The position numbers were made by a program, and so were the translations under genes. This document shows positions 27,327 through 37,882 of a stretch of DNA of 64,000 nucleotides, in pieces (positions within the stretch are counted from its first letter, which is position 1; every line of letters starts with the position of its first letter). This stretch comes from Allocoleopsis franciscana PCC 7113 (GTDB taxonomy: Bacteria > Cyanobacteriota > Cyanobacteriia > Cyanobacteriales > Coleofasciculaceae): positions 967,501-1,031,500 of the forward strand of contig NC_019738.1 in the NCBI RefSeq assembly GCF_000317515.1. Reading direction: 5' to 3'. The notes under the pieces were generated by a model that saw only the letters and a list, made by a program, of their open reading frames with translations, made no database searches and was not told the DNA's origin.

Positions 27327-29297
27327 ATGGGAAAAGTTATTGGCATCGACTTGGGCACCACCAATAGTTGCGTTGCTGTGTTAGAGGGTGGTCAGCCCAT
27401 CGTCATTTCAAGCACGGAAGGAGGGCGAACCACTCCGAGTATAGTGGGATTTGGCAAAGCAGGGGAACGATTGGTCGGTCAACTAGCAAAGCGGCAGGCC
27501 GTGACCAATGCCGAAAACACAATCTACAGCATTAAACGCTTCATAGGGCGTCGGTGGGATGACACGGCTACGGAACGATCCCGCGTTCCTTATAACTGCG
27601 TCAAAGGTCGTGATGATACCGTCGATGTCCAAATCCGGGGACGTACATATACTCCTCAAGAAATCTCTGCCATGATCCTGCAAAAGCTCAAGGCGGATGC
27701 CGAAAGCTTTCTTGGGGAGTCGGTGGAGCAAGCCGTGATTACGGTTCCGGCCTACTTTACAGACGCCCAACGGCAGGCGACCAAAGATGCTGGGACTATT
27801 GCAGGTTTGGAAGTGCTGCGAATTATCAACGAGCCGACGGCAGCCTCCCTCGCCTACGGACTCGATAAGCAGTCTGAAGAGCAGCGAATCTTGGTTTTTG
27901 ACTTGGGTGGCGGGACGTTTGATGTCTCGATTCTTCAACTGGGAGACGGAGTTTTTGAAGTTAAAGCCACCTCTGGCAACAATCACCTAGGAGGCGATGA
28001 CTTCGATAATGTGATTGTGCGCTGGATGATTGAAAACTTTAAAGGAACTGAGGGGATTGACCTCGGAACCGATAAAATGGCACTTCAGCGCTTGCGCGAA
28101 GCGGCTGAAAAGGCAAAAGTTGAACTCTCTAGTATGCTTTCAACCTCCATTAACCTGCCCTTCATCACAGCAGATGAGACAGGCCCAAAACACTTGGAGA
28201 TGGAGCTATCGCGCTCAAAGTTTGAAGAACTGGCGAGCGAACTGATTACAGGAACAATTGAGCCTGTAACCCAATCGCTGAAGGACGCTGACCTGAAACC
28301 CGATGATATTGATCGCATTTTGTTAGTGGGCGGTTCCACCCGTATCCCAGCCGTACAGGAGGCGATTAAGAAGTTTTTTGGGGGGAGAACACCCGATAAG
28401 TCAGTCAATCCTGATGAAGCAGTTGCCCTAGGAGCTGCCATTCAGGGCGGTGTCTTAGGCGGCGAAGTGGAAGACTTGCTGCTTCTGGATGTCACCCCTC
28501 TATCCTTAGGAATTGAGACTCTAGGCGAAGTATTTACAAAAATTATTGATCGTAACACCACCATTCCGACCAGTAAGTCTCAGGTTTTTTCCACGGCGAC
28601 GGATGGTCAAACGTCTGTAGAAATTCATGTGCTACAGGGTGAACGGGCAATGGCGAGGGACAACAAGAGCCTGGGCAAGTTTCTGTTGACGGGCATTCCC
28701 CCTGCCCCAAGGGGTGTACCTCAAATCGAAGTCTCCTTTGAAATCGATGTAAACGGCATTCTTCAAGTCTCAGCCGCCGACAAAGGGACGGGTAAAGAAC
28801 AAAGAATCCGAATTACCAATACTGGAGGATTAAGTGCCAGTGAAGTAGAACGGATGCGAGTTGAGGCAGAAAAATATGCCGAGGACGACCGTCGCCGCAT
28901 ACAATTGGTTGAACTCAAGAACCAAGCTGATAGCCTATTCTACAGTTACGAAGGCACCTTGAAGGAAAGTGGCGACTTGGTTCGCGAAGACCTCAAGGCT
29001 CAAGGAGAGGAGAAGAAGCAGCAGCTGCAACAGGCAATGGCAGATTCCTCCATTAGTATTGAGGAAGTGAAACAACGGCTTGAGGATTTTCAACAGAAGT
29101 TGTTTGAGATTGGTGCTGCTGTCTATCAGCAAGCTTCACCCAGTGTAGACACAGATGAATTTGTACAGACCGAGGAGGTATCTTCAACGCCAGAATTTAG
29201 CCAACCGTTTGAATCCCCGTCTACAAGCGAAGAAGACGACTTGATTCTAAACTTTGACGAAGAAACTGTAACCGCTGACTACGAGGCGGTTGACTAA
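27327..29297 (+). CDS. dnaK: Chaperone DnaK (Hsp70)
   Basis: A 656-residue canonical DnaK. It begins [22 protein letters not shown] and shows [14 protein letters not shown] and [12 protein letters not shown] in the ATPase domain, then [11 protein letters not shown] at the start of the substrate-binding domain. The lid is followed by an acidic tail ending in [23 protein letters not shown], not the EEVD-like or KKK tails of other bacteria; a variable tail is usual for cyanobacterial DnaK paralogues. It sits in the grpE-dnaK-dnaJ order, probably the stress-inducible DnaK2-type copy (inference). Folding of nascent and damaged proteins in the cytoplasm. Confidence 0.97.
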   Translation: MGKVIGIDLGTTNSCVAVLEGGQPIVISSTEGGRTTPSIVGFGKAGERLVGQLAKRQAVTNAENTIYSIKRFIGRRWDDTATERSRVPYNCVKGRDDTVDVQIRGRTYTPQEISAMILQKLKADAESFLGESVEQAVITVPAYFTDAQRQATKDAGTIAGLEVLRIINEPTAASLAYGLDKQSEEQRILVFDLGGGTFDVSILQLGDGVFEVKATSGNNHLGGDDFDNVIVRWMIENFKGTEGIDLGTDKMALQRLREAAEKAKVELSSMLSTSINLPFITADETGPKHLEMELSRSKFEELASELITGTIEPVTQSLKDADLKPDDIDRILLVGGSTRIPAVQEAIKKFFGGRTPDKSVNPDEAVALGAAIQGGVLGGEVEDLLLLDVTPLSLGIETLGEVFTKIIDRNTTIPTSKSQVFSTATDGQTSVEIHVLQGERAMARDNKSLGKFLLTGIPPAPRGVPQIEVSFEIDVNGILQVSAADKGTGKEQRIRITNTGGLSASEVERMRVEAEKYAEDDRRRIQLVELKNQADSLFYSYEGTLKESGDLVREDLKAQGEEKKQQLQQAMADSSISIEEVKQRLEDFQQKLFEIGAAVYQQASPSVDTDEFVQTEEVSSTPEFSQPFESPSTSEEDDLILNFDEETVTADYEAVD

Positions 29298-29453
29298 GGG
29301 ACGCTCCTAAAAGGTAGCGCTTGACCTGTTTTTCTGCTAGACAATGGATAGATAAATGGGTGAGCTGTGAATGGGTCATCAGTGACTTCACTCCAATCAC
29401 CCAAATTCAATTCCACCGCCCCTATAAAGTAACAAAACACCGCTCGGCGCTCT

Positions 29454-30575
29454 ATGCCTGACTACTATGACATTCTAGGTGTCTCTCGTGACGCCGACAA
29501 AGAGGAAATAAAACGTGCTTACCGCCGCCTTGCCCGGAAGTATCACCCGGATGTCAACAAGGAGCTAGGGGCTGAAGAGCGCTTTAAAGAAATTAATCGG
29601 GCTTACGAAGTTCTCTCAGAACCCGAAACTCGCGCCCGATATGACCGCTTCGGTGAAGCGGGTGTTAGCGGAGCGAGTCCCGGCTTCGGCGATATCGGCG
29701 ATATGGGTTTTGCCGATATTTTTGAAAGCTTCTTCAACGGCTTTGCAGGTGGGATGGGTCAGCAAGCGACTCGCCGACGCAGCGGTCCAGTTCGCGGTGA
29801 AGATTTGCGACTCGACTTGAAGCTGGACTTTCGGGAAGCTGTGTTTGGGGGTGAAAAGGAAATCCGGATTCCTCACCTGGAAACCTGTAACGTCTGTAAC
29901 AGTACGGGAGCTAAACCCGGGACTCGACCCCGTACCTGCCCCACTTGCAGCGGTACAGGTCAAGTGCGTCGTGCAACCCGAACGCCCTTTGGTAGTTTCA
30001 CTCAAGTCTCAGTTTGTCCCACCTGTAATGGCGAAGGGCAAGTAATTGAGGACAAGTGTGAATCTTGCGGGGGTGCAGGTCGCAAGCAGGAAACCAAAAA
30101 ACTGAAAATCACGATTCCACCGGGCGTAGATAATGGCACAAGGCTGCGCGTTTCCAAAGAAGGAGACGCGGGATTACGCGGTGGCCCTCCCGGAGATCTA
30201 TACGTCTACTTATTTATTGAGGAAGATGCTGAGTTTCATCGGGAAGGGATTAATATCCTATCGGATCTGAAGGTCAGTTACTTACAAGCAATTTTGGGAT
30301 GTCGCTTGGAAGTCACGACAGTGGATGGGCCAGTGGAATTAACGATTCCGCCCGGAACACAGCCCAATACGGTGTTAACCCTAGAAAATCATGGTGTACC
30401 CAAACTAGGAAACCCCGTCAGTCGGGGCGATCACCTGCTCACAATTTTGATTGATATTCCTACCCGGATCACAGCAGAGGAACGGGAACTGCTGGAGAAA
30501 CTGGCAAAGATTAAGGGCGATCGCACCGGGAAAGGTGGCATAGAAGGGTTCTTAGGAGGGCTGTTTCGCGGATGA
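29454..30575 (+). CDS. dnaJ: Co-chaperone DnaJ (Hsp40, type I)
   Basis: A 373-residue type I DnaJ. The J domain carries H31-P32-D33, followed by a Gly/Phe region ([22 protein letters not shown]), then four CxxCxGxG-type zinc repeats ([32 protein letters not shown]) and the two beta-rich C-terminal substrate domains. It stimulates DnaK ATPase and delivers clients. Its stop overlaps the tusA-like start by four bases (ATGA), so the two are translationally coupled. Confidence 0.97.
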   Translation: MPDYYDILGVSRDADKEEIKRAYRRLARKYHPDVNKELGAEERFKEINRAYEVLSEPETRARYDRFGEAGVSGASPGFGDIGDMGFADIFESFFNGFAGGMGQQATRRRSGPVRGEDLRLDLKLDFREAVFGGEKEIRIPHLETCNVCNSTGAKPGTRPRTCPTCSGTGQVRRATRTPFGSFTQVSVCPTCNGEGQVIEDKCESCGGAGRKQETKKLKITIPPGVDNGTRLRVSKEGDAGLRGGPPGDLYVYLFIEEDAEFHREGINILSDLKVSYLQAILGCRLEVTTVDGPVELTIPPGTQPNTVLTLENHGVPKLGNPVSRGDHLLTILIDIPTRITAEERELLEKLAKIKGDRTGKGGIEGFLGGLFRG

Positions 30576-30841
30576 GTAACTTAGCCGAATCGACGCCCAA
30601 GCCTGCACCTGATGCCCAGCTAGATTTGCGGGGGACGCCTTGCCCGATTAACTTTGTGCGAACCAAACTCGCCATCGAGCAAATGACACCAGGCTCCTTA
30701 TTAGAAGTGTGGCTCGACCCCGGAGAACCGATTGAACAGGTGCCCGATAGTTTGGTAATGGAGGGCTACTTAATCGAGTCAGTGGAAGATCGCAGTGGCT
30801 ACTTTGCACTGAATGTAAGGCGTCCAATAGCGTCTGCATGA
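30572..30841 (+). CDS. TusA-family sulfur carrier
   Basis: An 89-residue SirA/TusA-fold protein. [16 protein letters not shown] places the sulfur-carrying cysteine at C24, in the family's CPxP-like position (here CPIN). The C-terminal strand is [10 protein letters not shown]. Members pass persulfide sulfur in tRNA thiolation, molybdenum cofactor or other pathways; the particular acceptor is not known. The position inside the chaperone operon, overlapping both dnaJ and rsgA by ATGA, is conserved in cyanobacteria and suggests translation-linked work, which is inference. Confidence 0.88.
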   Translation: MSNLAESTPKPAPDAQLDLRGTPCPINFVRTKLAIEQMTPGSLLEVWLDPGEPIEQVPDSLVMEGYLIESVEDRSGYFALNVRRPIASA

Positions 30842-31989
30842 GTGTTTTACCCTGTGATAGCGAGTTGTCCCAAGTATCCACACCGTTATGGGGAACAGTG
30901 GTGGCGGTGCAAGCCAACTTCTATCAGGTGCAGTTAGAGCCAGGGTTGAAGGTGGGAAAGTTGAAAGGGGAAGGTTTAGAAGAGGACGTTCCATCTGAAC
31001 ATTCTCAACCTTCTATCATTCAATCTGTAACCCTACTGTGTACTCGTCGGACTAGACTGAAAAAAATGGGTCAACGGGTCATGGTCGGTGATCGCGTTGT
31101 GGTAGAAGAACCCGATTGGGAAGGCGAACGAGGTGCGATCGCAGAAGTCCTACCCCGCAAAACCCAGCTAGACCGTCCTCCAGTCGCCAATGCCGACGAA
31201 ATTCTCTTAGTGTTTGCCTTAGCCGATCCTCCCTTAGACCCGTACCAACTGACTCGATTTTTGGTGAAGGCAGAGTCTACGGGATTGGGGATTTGTTTGT
31301 GCTTGAATAAAAAAGATTTAGTCTCAGACGAACAGTTGCAGGAGTGGACGAGTCGTCTCAGAAATTGGGGTTACGAACCTGTATTGATCAGCGTCCACAC
31401 CCATGAGGGATTAGAGAAACTGAGCCAGCAGCTCAATCATAAAATTACCATCTTGGCTGGCCCGTCTGGGGTGGGTAAATCCAGTCTGATCAATGAGTTG
31501 ATTCCTGATGTCAACGTGCGAGTGGCAGCAGTATCGGGAAAACTCAGCCGAGGGCGTCACACGACTCGTCATGTCGAATTGTTTGATTTACCGGCAGGTG
31601 GACTCTTAGCAGATACTCCCGGTTTCAACCAGCCTGATATTGACTGTCCCCCTGAAGAGTTAGCCCAATATTTTCCAGAAGCAAGGCATCGGTTAGCTAC
31701 CCATCGCTGTCAGTTTAGTGATTGCCTGCATCGAGATGAGCCAAACTGTGCGGTGCGGGGGGATTGGGAGCGATATGAGTATTACTTGGATTTATTGGAA
31801 AATGCGATCGCGTGGCAAGATCGATTGCACCAGCAAGCCGATCCTGAGTCAACCATGAAGGCCAAAACCAAAGGAAAAGGGCAAACTCAGTACGAACCCA
31901 AACTAGAAAGTAAAAAATATCGTCGTCACTCCCGTCGTTCCCAACATCAGGCGCTGGAGGAGGTATACCAGGACTCTGACGAATCATGA
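30838..31989 (+). CDS. rsgA: Ribosome small-subunit biogenesis GTPase RsgA
   Basis: A 383-residue circularly permuted GTPase: G4 NKKD (about 157) precedes G1 GPSGVGKSS (about 212) and G3 DTPGF. An OB-fold comes first and a zinc site (CQFSDCLHRDEPNC) near 300 closes the core. It tests maturation of the 30S subunit. Two small oddities are a roughly 25-residue insert in the OB-fold (GKLKGEGLEEDVPSEHSQPS) and a basic C-terminal tail (SKKYRRHSRRSQHQ). Starts by ATGA overlap with the TusA-like gene. Last gene of the chaperone operon. Confidence 0.95.
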   Translation: MSVLPCDSELSQVSTPLWGTVVAVQANFYQVQLEPGLKVGKLKGEGLEEDVPSEHSQPSIIQSVTLLCTRRTRLKKMGQRVMVGDRVVVEEPDWEGERGAIAEVLPRKTQLDRPPVANADEILLVFALADPPLDPYQLTRFLVKAESTGLGICLCLNKKDLVSDEQLQEWTSRLRNWGYEPVLISVHTHEGLEKLSQQLNHKITILAGPSGVGKSSLINELIPDVNVRVAAVSGKLSRGRHTTRHVELFDLPAGGLLADTPGFNQPDIDCPPEELAQYFPEARHRLATHRCQFSDCLHRDEPNCAVRGDWERYEYYLDLLENAIAWQDRLHQQADPESTMKAKTKGKGQTQYEPKLESKKYRRHSRRSQHQALEEVYQDSDES

Positions 31990-32050
31990 ATTAAACTCAA
32001 CTTCCCTGAGAAAAGTTCCCAGACTCATAACTAATCGCTAAATTAGGGTT

Positions 32051-32959
32051 ATGAGAAAACGCAAAATTACCCAATTCTGTGCGTGGTCTTTGGGAATCTT
32101 CTGTCTGTGTATCACCCCAGCTTGCGCCCAAAACACATCAACTCCTCACACCCCAGAGCAGCAACAGCTCAATCAACAAAAAATAGTGCAGGAACTGCTC
32201 AAGGCAGATGTAGTGTACTTGGGAGAAACTCATAATAGTCCAGAAGACCATCAAGCCCAACTAGAAATCCTACAAGCACTCTATCGAGAGAAACTGAAAA
32301 ATGCCAAGGACGCGACTGCACCTCGCATGGTGATTGCGATGGAGATGTTTCAGCGACCCTATCAGAATATTCTCGATCAATATATCGCAGGGAAAATCAC
32401 AGAGGAACAGTTAATTGAGCAAAGTGAGTATGAAGAACGCTGGGGTTTTCCTTGGGAATACTATGCGCCGATACTTCGCTTCGCCAGAGCTCATCAACTG
32501 CCTGTCTTAGCGCTGAACACACCGACAGAGGTAACACGTAAAGTTGCTCGTAGTGGATTAGACAGCCTAACTACCGCTGAACGCAGGTATATTCCGCCGC
32601 TTTCAGAAATTCGCACAGATAACGCCGAATACCGTCAAATGATCCAAAAATCTTACGAACAACATCATCAAGGTGGACATGGCAACAGTAGCAGCTTTGA
32701 ACGATTTTTCACCGCGCAGGTGCTATGGGATGAGACAATGGCAGAAGCGATCGCCCAATTCATCAAAGCCAATCCAGATGAGCAAGTGGTCGTCTTAGCT
32801 GGGCAGGCTCATATTGTTTATGGCTACGGAATACCCAGTCGTGTTGCTCGACGCCTGAATAATAATCAATTAGTACAGCGTTCAGTCTTGCTTGGTGTTC
32901 CTCCAAAGGAACCATCTAGAGGCAAAAAAATGATTGCTGATTACTTTTGGGAACATTAG
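32051..32959 (+). CDS. ChaN/DUF399-family exported protein
   Basis: A 302-residue protein. A signal peptide (FCAWSLGIFCLCITPACAQ) is likely cut after ACA; the cysteine does not sit in a good lipobox. VVYLGETHNSPEDHQAQLEIL is the ChaN signature, followed by AMEMFQRPYQNILDQYI, ERWGFPWEYYAPILRFA, and VVVLAGQAHIVYGYGIPSRV near the end. ChaN of Campylobacter binds haem, and an iron or haem role is plausible here but not shown. It follows rsgA by 60 bases on the same strand and converges with the receiver protein. Confidence 0.82.
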   Translation: MRKRKITQFCAWSLGIFCLCITPACAQNTSTPHTPEQQQLNQQKIVQELLKADVVYLGETHNSPEDHQAQLEILQALYREKLKNAKDATAPRMVIAMEMFQRPYQNILDQYIAGKITEEQLIEQSEYEERWGFPWEYYAPILRFARAHQLPVLALNTPTEVTRKVARSGLDSLTTAERRYIPPLSEIRTDNAEYRQMIQKSYEQHHQGGHGNSSSFERFFTAQVLWDETMAEAIAQFIKANPDEQVVVLAGQAHIVYGYGIPSRVARRLNNNQLVQRSVLLGVPPKEPSRGKKMIADYFWEH

Positions 32960-32967
32960 CGGAGAAC

Positions 32968-33414
32968 TTACCAATTCCCTATTCTAGCCAGTCCAGCAGA
33001 AATAGAAATAGCCTGACTCACGCTTGTGGGGACAAACTCACTGATAATGCCCTCTGCTAAGAAATACTCAACGGTATTCACGAGTTCTTGAGGATGGCAA
33101 GGCTTAGAAAGATAAGCATCGGCACCTTGCTTGATTCCCCAGTAATGATCGCAATCTTCTTTCTTGTTAGAACACATGATTACAGCTATGTTCTGAGTTT
33201 TCTGATCGGATTTAAGCCGCCTACAGACTTCGTAGCCATTCATCTTCGGCAACAGGATGTCTAAGATGATCAGACTGGGACAAAAACGCTGCGCCTGTTC
33301 CAGTGCTGCCACACCATCATCCGCAAAAATAATATTTAACCCAATCGATTTAAGGATTTTAAAGACGATCAACTGTTGTGTTAGATCGTCATCCACGACT
33401 AAAATTGTGCCCAT
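32968..33414 (-). CDS. CheY-like single-domain response regulator
   Basis: A 148-residue receiver domain with the acid pocket D8-D10, phosphoacceptor D52 (LIILDILLPKMNG), the switch serine S82 and the invariant lysine K104 (YLSKPCHP). A 25-residue tail after the domain has no DNA-binding motif, so it acts by protein contact. No cognate kinase is adjacent. The 364-base region upstream (to 33778) is non-coding and AT-rich and contains AAGATA-TTCT-TATCTT with eight Ts (33596-33622), a weak plus-strand terminator-like element with no obvious upstream gene. Confidence 0.9.
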   Translation of the reverse strand: MGTILVVDDDLTQQLIVFKILKSIGLNIIFADDGVAALEQAQRFCPSLIILDILLPKMNGYEVCRRLKSDQKTQNIAVIMCSNKKEDCDHYWGIKQGADAYLSKPCHPQELVNTVEYFLAEGIISEFVPTSVSQAISISAGLARIGNW

Positions 33415-33778
33415 AAATACTCACCTGCCATCAGGAAGGCTCAGGAAAGGCTTTTGAACTGATATCTTGTACCCTTACCAGGGCAAGCTTTCTTTGCATC
33501 GGGTGGGCAGTGTCCAATTTCCTAAACAACCAAGCCATAGCATTGGTGAACATACCTCACCCTAAGCTATTGACAAGGGTGCAAAATATAAGTTGAAGAT
33601 ATTCTTATCTTAAGTTTTTTTTGTATATAGCACTACTATAATTAGCGTAAAGTTGTGAATTTTCCTTAAGCGTAAACAAAAAGTTAACCGTGTCTCCTCC
33701 GGTTAGACTGTGAAATCACAAACACCTAATTCTACAAACCGCTTGCAGAATGAGGAGTTGAAGGCGTAGTTCATAGCC

Positions 33779-34582
33779 CTAGCTATTGATCAGTGGTTGT
33801 AATACACTCACCATTTCAGGACTGCTCGCCACGAGGGTAGGCAGTGATATTGTCCCGTAATTCTCTCCAACGATGAGGGGGAAAATTTGCTTAGAATCAA
33901 GGGGTGCCCAAACCCCGTCGGCCGCTTGTACAATCACCCAAGCCCCTGCAATATCCCAAATCTTGGGAGTCGCTTCGATACCTCCCAACGCTGCACCACT
34001 AGCAATGGAGAGGAAGTTGTAACTGGCAACACCTAACATGCGAATTTTACAAGGTAGGGCTTGCTGCAATAGTGAGGCACTGCGGGTGCAAAGGCTGAAA
34101 AAGTGGTTGCTGCTGAGGGAATCAGTGCTGCTGTGGATCGGACGTCCATTGAGAAATGCACCGTTTTCTATGCCTGTAATTCCCGATTCCCCTGGCAAAA
34201 AACCATGAAACGTTTGCCCAATAGGAGGAAAATGAACGTAGCCAAATACAGGAGTTCCTTGATAAACCAAGCCGAAGGAAATGCCCCAAAGCGGAATTCC
34301 TCTGGCGAAGTTGGTGGTGCCATCGAGGGGATCGATAATCCAGCACCATTCAGTGTCCGGAAAAACGTGTTGCCCTTCTTCACTTAAAATCCCGTGACTG
34401 GGAAAATGAGAAGCGATCGCATCTCGAATCGTCTCATCCGCCCACTGATCCGATTGGGTGACTAAGCTACCATCTAACTTCTCTGATGCCTGCACTTGTC
34501 CGAAATCAGCCATAAGCTGAGTGCCGACACGGTTAGCCGTCTCGGTGGCAAAGTTAAGAATCTCTGTCCAAAAATCAGTCAA
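33779..34582 (-). CDS. Inositol monophosphatase family phosphatase
   Basis: A 267-residue protein with the metal motifs EEGQ (68-71), DPLDGTTNF (84-92) and WDIAGAWVI (about 208). These define the lithium-sensitive IMPase fold. Cyanobacterial members hydrolyse inositol-, histidinol- or fructose-bisphosphates; the substrate is not clear. The start is TTG 34582, directly after the TAA of the preceding transporter gene with no spacer, so it is probably translated by coupling. Confidence 0.9.
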   Translation of the reverse strand: MTDFWTEILNFATETANRVGTQLMADFGQVQASEKLDGSLVTQSDQWADETIRDAIASHFPSHGILSEEGQHVFPDTEWCWIIDPLDGTTNFARGIPLWGISFGLVYQGTPVFGYVHFPPIGQTFHGFLPGESGITGIENGAFLNGRPIHSSTDSLSSNHFFSLCTRSASLLQQALPCKIRMLGVASYNFLSIASGAALGGIEATPKIWDIAGAWVIVQAADGVWAPLDSKQIFPLIVGENYGTISLPTLVASSPEMVSVLQPLINS

Positions 34583-36064
34583 TTAATCTAACTCTCCTTC
34601 CATCACACTTGCGATCGCTGCTTTTGCATTATCCTGGAATTCTTTGACATTGATTCGCCTGAGCAACCAAACCGCCCAAATCATTCCTACCGCTTGCAAG
34701 GCAAACACCGTTCCATAAGCCAACACAGGCTCTGTAAACAGCATTTTACCCAAATTCAACACAGCCCCACCCAGCACCGTTGCTAGTCCCCTAGCCATCG
34801 CCTGAGACAAGCCCCAAGCCCCAATAAACGTACCTGCTGTTTCAGCCGCCGTCAAATCTAACATCAAACTAGTCGCACCAGCCGTCAGTATCCCAGAGGC
34901 AAGCCCGAAAAATAGTAAGCTACCCTTAAGCAGTCCTGCATTCCCCGTGAATCCTGCCATAATAATTAATCCAAAGCATACTGCCGCCCCAATACACCCT
35001 AGTCTGGTTGTTTTTTTCTTACCCAAACGGGGCAAAATCAAAAAACCCGTTCCACTGATACCCAGCAGCGTCCCGACACCAAAAGGTACATTCAGCTTAG
35101 TGGTTTCCGAGATACACATCCCGAATACCTCACCACCATAAGGTTCCATCACAGCATCTTGCATAAACAGACTCAGGGTGAGTACCAGAAGAAAGGTGAA
35201 AAATAAACGGGTTTGACGCGATGCGGTTAAAACTTTCAGCGCCCGCGAGAGCGTAATTTTATCTTCTCGCTCTACCAACGTCGATCGCACACCATAACGA
35301 GAATACTTCTTCTCAACCCCAACGGTTGCCAGCAAACACAGCCCAAACACCACGGCGGGCATGAATAAAAAGACGGGGTTAATCGTGGTTTGCAATTTAG
35401 CGATATCGGCAACTTTTGCCGTTTGGGTCGGATTATAGGACGAAATCGCCGCTCCACAAATTTCTGGTCTGTCCAGTAACCCACCGCTAATAATGGCTCC
35501 GACCACAATCCCCACCATTAACATCGACCAGACAACTCCAATCAGTTTAGATCGGTTGTCTTCATCCGAGACATCGACGAGAAGGGCGGCAAAAGGAGTG
35601 GAACTGGCACTGAGGGCTAAACCATACAGGGCAAAAATCAGAGCCAGTACTGCCGCCCAACTGTAGGTTTGTATACTCCATCCAGTCGCTTGTAAACTGC
35701 CGCCCAGTTGCCAAACCACTTGCAGGGCGATGAAAGATAGGGTGGTAAACACAGCCGCACCAATCCACACATAACCGGTACGGTGATAGCCGAAAAGCGT
35801 TTTAGAATCAGACATCTGACCAAACCACACCCGTGCCGGACTGACAAACTGGTGCATGGCAATCGCACCGGCGGCAATCAGGGGCAATACCTTGAGTTCG
35901 TCAATCATCACCCGGTTGAGTACTCCCAGGGTGAGAAGTGACATGATGCCTAATCCCATTTGGAATAAGCCCAACCGAAACATAGTCAAAATCTTGATTC
36001 GGGGAATATTCTTATCCGTTGGCGATGGGGGGGGTGGGGAATTGGAAAAATCACTGGTTTCCAT
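34583..36064 (-). CDS. PucC/BCD-family MFS transporter
   Basis: A 493-residue membrane protein of about 12 spans. FRLGLFQMGLGIMSLLTLGVLNRVMIDELKV and FVSPARVWFGQMSDSKTLFGYHRTGYVWIGA are signatures of the bacteriochlorophyll delivery (BCD/PucC) branch of the major facilitator superfamily. In cyanobacteria these proteins are linked to chlorophyll or antenna assembly. The cytoplasmic N-terminus is proline-rich. It forms a two-gene unit with the inositol phosphatase that starts at its stop codon. Confidence 0.9.
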   Translation of the reverse strand: METSDFSNSPPPPSPTDKNIPRIKILTMFRLGLFQMGLGIMSLLTLGVLNRVMIDELKVLPLIAAGAIAMHQFVSPARVWFGQMSDSKTLFGYHRTGYVWIGAAVFTTLSFIALQVVWQLGGSLQATGWSIQTYSWAAVLALIFALYGLALSASSTPFAALLVDVSDEDNRSKLIGVVWSMLMVGIVVGAIISGGLLDRPEICGAAISSYNPTQTAKVADIAKLQTTINPVFLFMPAVVFGLCLLATVGVEKKYSRYGVRSTLVEREDKITLSRALKVLTASRQTRLFFTFLLVLTLSLFMQDAVMEPYGGEVFGMCISETTKLNVPFGVGTLLGISGTGFLILPRLGKKKTTRLGCIGAAVCFGLIIMAGFTGNAGLLKGSLLFFGLASGILTAGATSLMLDLTAAETAGTFIGAWGLSQAMARGLATVLGGAVLNLGKMLFTEPVLAYGTVFALQAVGMIWAVWLLRRINVKEFQDNAKAAIASVMEGELD

Positions 36065-36218
36065 ATCGGTGTGAGAGCGATCGCTTGCCGAACTTAGTAT
36101 TTTATCCTTCTTCTATCTATCTAAAGTTACATGTTAATTAGCTCTCTTTTCGGGTGGCGTTGATGATTTGCAACGATACACTAAGGAAAATAAAAAAATG
36201 TAAACAATAGAGTTGATC

Positions 36219-37166
36219 ATGCAAACGACTACTTTAGGTCAGAATGGCCCAACGGTTACCGCGTTAGGGATTGGAACTTGGGCATGGGGCGACAAGCTAT
36301 TTTGGAATTACGGCAATGATTATGGAGCCTCCCAGGTGCAAGCGGCCTTTGAGGCAACTTTAGAGGCGGGTATCAGCTTTTTTGATACGGCGGAGGTTTA
36401 CGGGTTGGGAGAATCAGAATCCCTGTTGGGACGGTTTATGAAACAACTAGGGCGTCCCGCACAAATAGCGACTAAATACTTTCCCGTACCCTGGCGATTC
36501 GGTGCCCAATCTGTTTCTGAGGCTTTAACCGCCAGTTTAAACCGTCTACAGGTTGAGCGAGTTGAACTGTACCAAGTGCATCAACCGTTCAGCTTCTTCA
36601 TGAGCCAAGAAACATTGATGAATGCTCTAGCGGATGAAGTGCAACGAGGTAGAATTGCCGCTGTCGGCGTTAGTAACTACTCCGCTGATCAGATGCGAGA
36701 GGCTCATGGCTATCTGGCAGCGCGTGGAGTGCCGTTGGCGGTGAATCAGGTGCAATACTCCCTGCTGCATCGGAAGATTGAACGGAATGGCATTCTCGAT
36801 ACAGCGCGTCAACTGGGCGTGACAATCTTAGCCTATAGCCCTTTAGCTCAAGGATTACTTACCGGCAAGTACAGCCCTGAGCAATCTTTCCACTTCAATG
36901 ATGTCCGTAGAATTGACCCCCGTTTTAGCAAAAGTGGTTTAGAAAAAATAGCTCCCGTGGTGCAGCTACTCAATCAGATCGGTGAAAAGTATAATCGCAC
37001 ACCGGCTCAGGTTGCCCTCAACTGGCTGATCGCTCAAGGCGTTGTTCCCATTCCCGGTGCCAAAACCGCGCAGCAAGCCCAACAGAATGCAGGTGCCTTA
37101 GGCTGGAATCTGAGCGCAGAAGAGGTTGCCCAAGTAGAGCAGGTGACTCGTCCGTGGGTCGGCTAA
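36219..37166 (+). CDS. Aldo/keto reductase
   Basis: A 315-residue (beta/alpha)8 NADPH oxidoreductase read from ATG 36219. Catalytic residues appear in order: D and Y in SFFDTAEVYGLGESE, K in IATKYFPVP, H in LYQVHQPF. The C-terminus has VALNWLIAQGVVPIPGAKTAQQA, the NADP-binding loop. The substrate is unknown. The start lies 19 bases after an A-rich AAGGAAAATAAAAAAATG. Monocistronic. Confidence 0.93.
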   Translation: MQTTTLGQNGPTVTALGIGTWAWGDKLFWNYGNDYGASQVQAAFEATLEAGISFFDTAEVYGLGESESLLGRFMKQLGRPAQIATKYFPVPWRFGAQSVSEALTASLNRLQVERVELYQVHQPFSFFMSQETLMNALADEVQRGRIAAVGVSNYSADQMREAHGYLAARGVPLAVNQVQYSLLHRKIERNGILDTARQLGVTILAYSPLAQGLLTGKYSPEQSFHFNDVRRIDPRFSKSGLEKIAPVVQLLNQIGEKYNRTPAQVALNWLIAQGVVPIPGAKTAQQAQQNAGALGWNLSAEEVAQVEQVTRPWVG

Positions 37167-37629
37167 TGTAATGCTGTGATTGGTAAGATATCACGAAGTA
37201 CGCTTTCAATTTATTTCAATTTTCATGAGGGATGATAAATTTCCATGAATTATTATCCCTTTTCTATCCAAATCTGAAATAAAATTTTCACCCCTTCGAT
37301 ATAAATTTGATAGCCAGTAGAATTACATTCGCCCTGAATAAATTTAGATTTGCAACGTTTATTAGAGGCGGGTTTAAAGAATAGATTTTCAGCTAAATAT
37401 TGCTCACCCTCTACCTCGACTCAGAAAGTGTGATAGACCTCACAAAAAATTGGGTTAAGCATCACTCTCAAGCACTAGCTTCATCACACTCAGACAAGAG
37501 TAATATCACCAAAATATAGTGTCTGACTCACGTTGAGGGCAGACTATTATCACAGGGATAATGCCCTGAAATCACTCTGTTCAGAATGAAAAACTCTCAT
37601 AGTGTAAGAATCGAGTTCAATAGTGTCCA
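37167..37629. other. Intergenic region with a bulged hairpin
   Basis: No gene is seen in 463 AT-rich bases. Near its end, AGGGC (37536-37540) and ATTAT (37546-37550) can pair with ATAAT (37558-37562) and GCCCT (37563-37567), forming a bulged stem about 60 bases before the small gene at 37630. It may be a leader structure. Confidence 0.35.
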
Positions 37630-37848
37630 ATGCTTATCCCAGTTCGTCTCATCCCCGGTGCAATATCCGACTTATTCGCTCAAGTCACGATCTCTGGTAA
37701 GATTACCTTGGCTGACCGCTATGGGTTGATGGCAGCCGTATTAGAAGACTCAATGACGGAAGACGAGAGGAGCGCCATTGATCGGTTGCTTCGGGCTTTG
37801 TGTCGGGGACGAATCCAGGTGGTGAATGAGATTTCATCGATTGCCTAA
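37630..37848 (+). CDS. Small conserved cyanobacterial protein
   Basis: A 72-residue protein with the sequence pattern SGKITLADRYGLMAAVLEDSMTEDERSAIDRLLRALCRGRIQVVNE, which I recall from several short cyanobacterial hypothetical proteins that vary little in this core. It is soluble and largely helical. The function is unknown. Convergent with the sugar kinase. Confidence 0.65.
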   Translation: MLIPVRLIPGAISDLFAQVTISGKITLADRYGLMAAVLEDSMTEDERSAIDRLLRALCRGRIQVVNEISSIA

Positions 37849-37882
37849 CCCTCAAAAAATAGGCAAATTTAGAACCGTTTGG

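Noticed and set aside
32141-32151. ACTCCTCACAC, identical to the conserved motif of the cyanobacterial small RNA Yfr1
   Set aside because: It lies within the coding sequence of the ChaN-like protein, in a well-formed frame, and has no flanking stem-loops as Yfr1 requires.
33596-33622. Stem AAGATA/TATCTT followed by eight Ts, resembling an intrinsic terminator
   Set aside because: The stem is only six AT-rich pairs, and no plus-strand gene ends nearby, so it is not called as a terminator.
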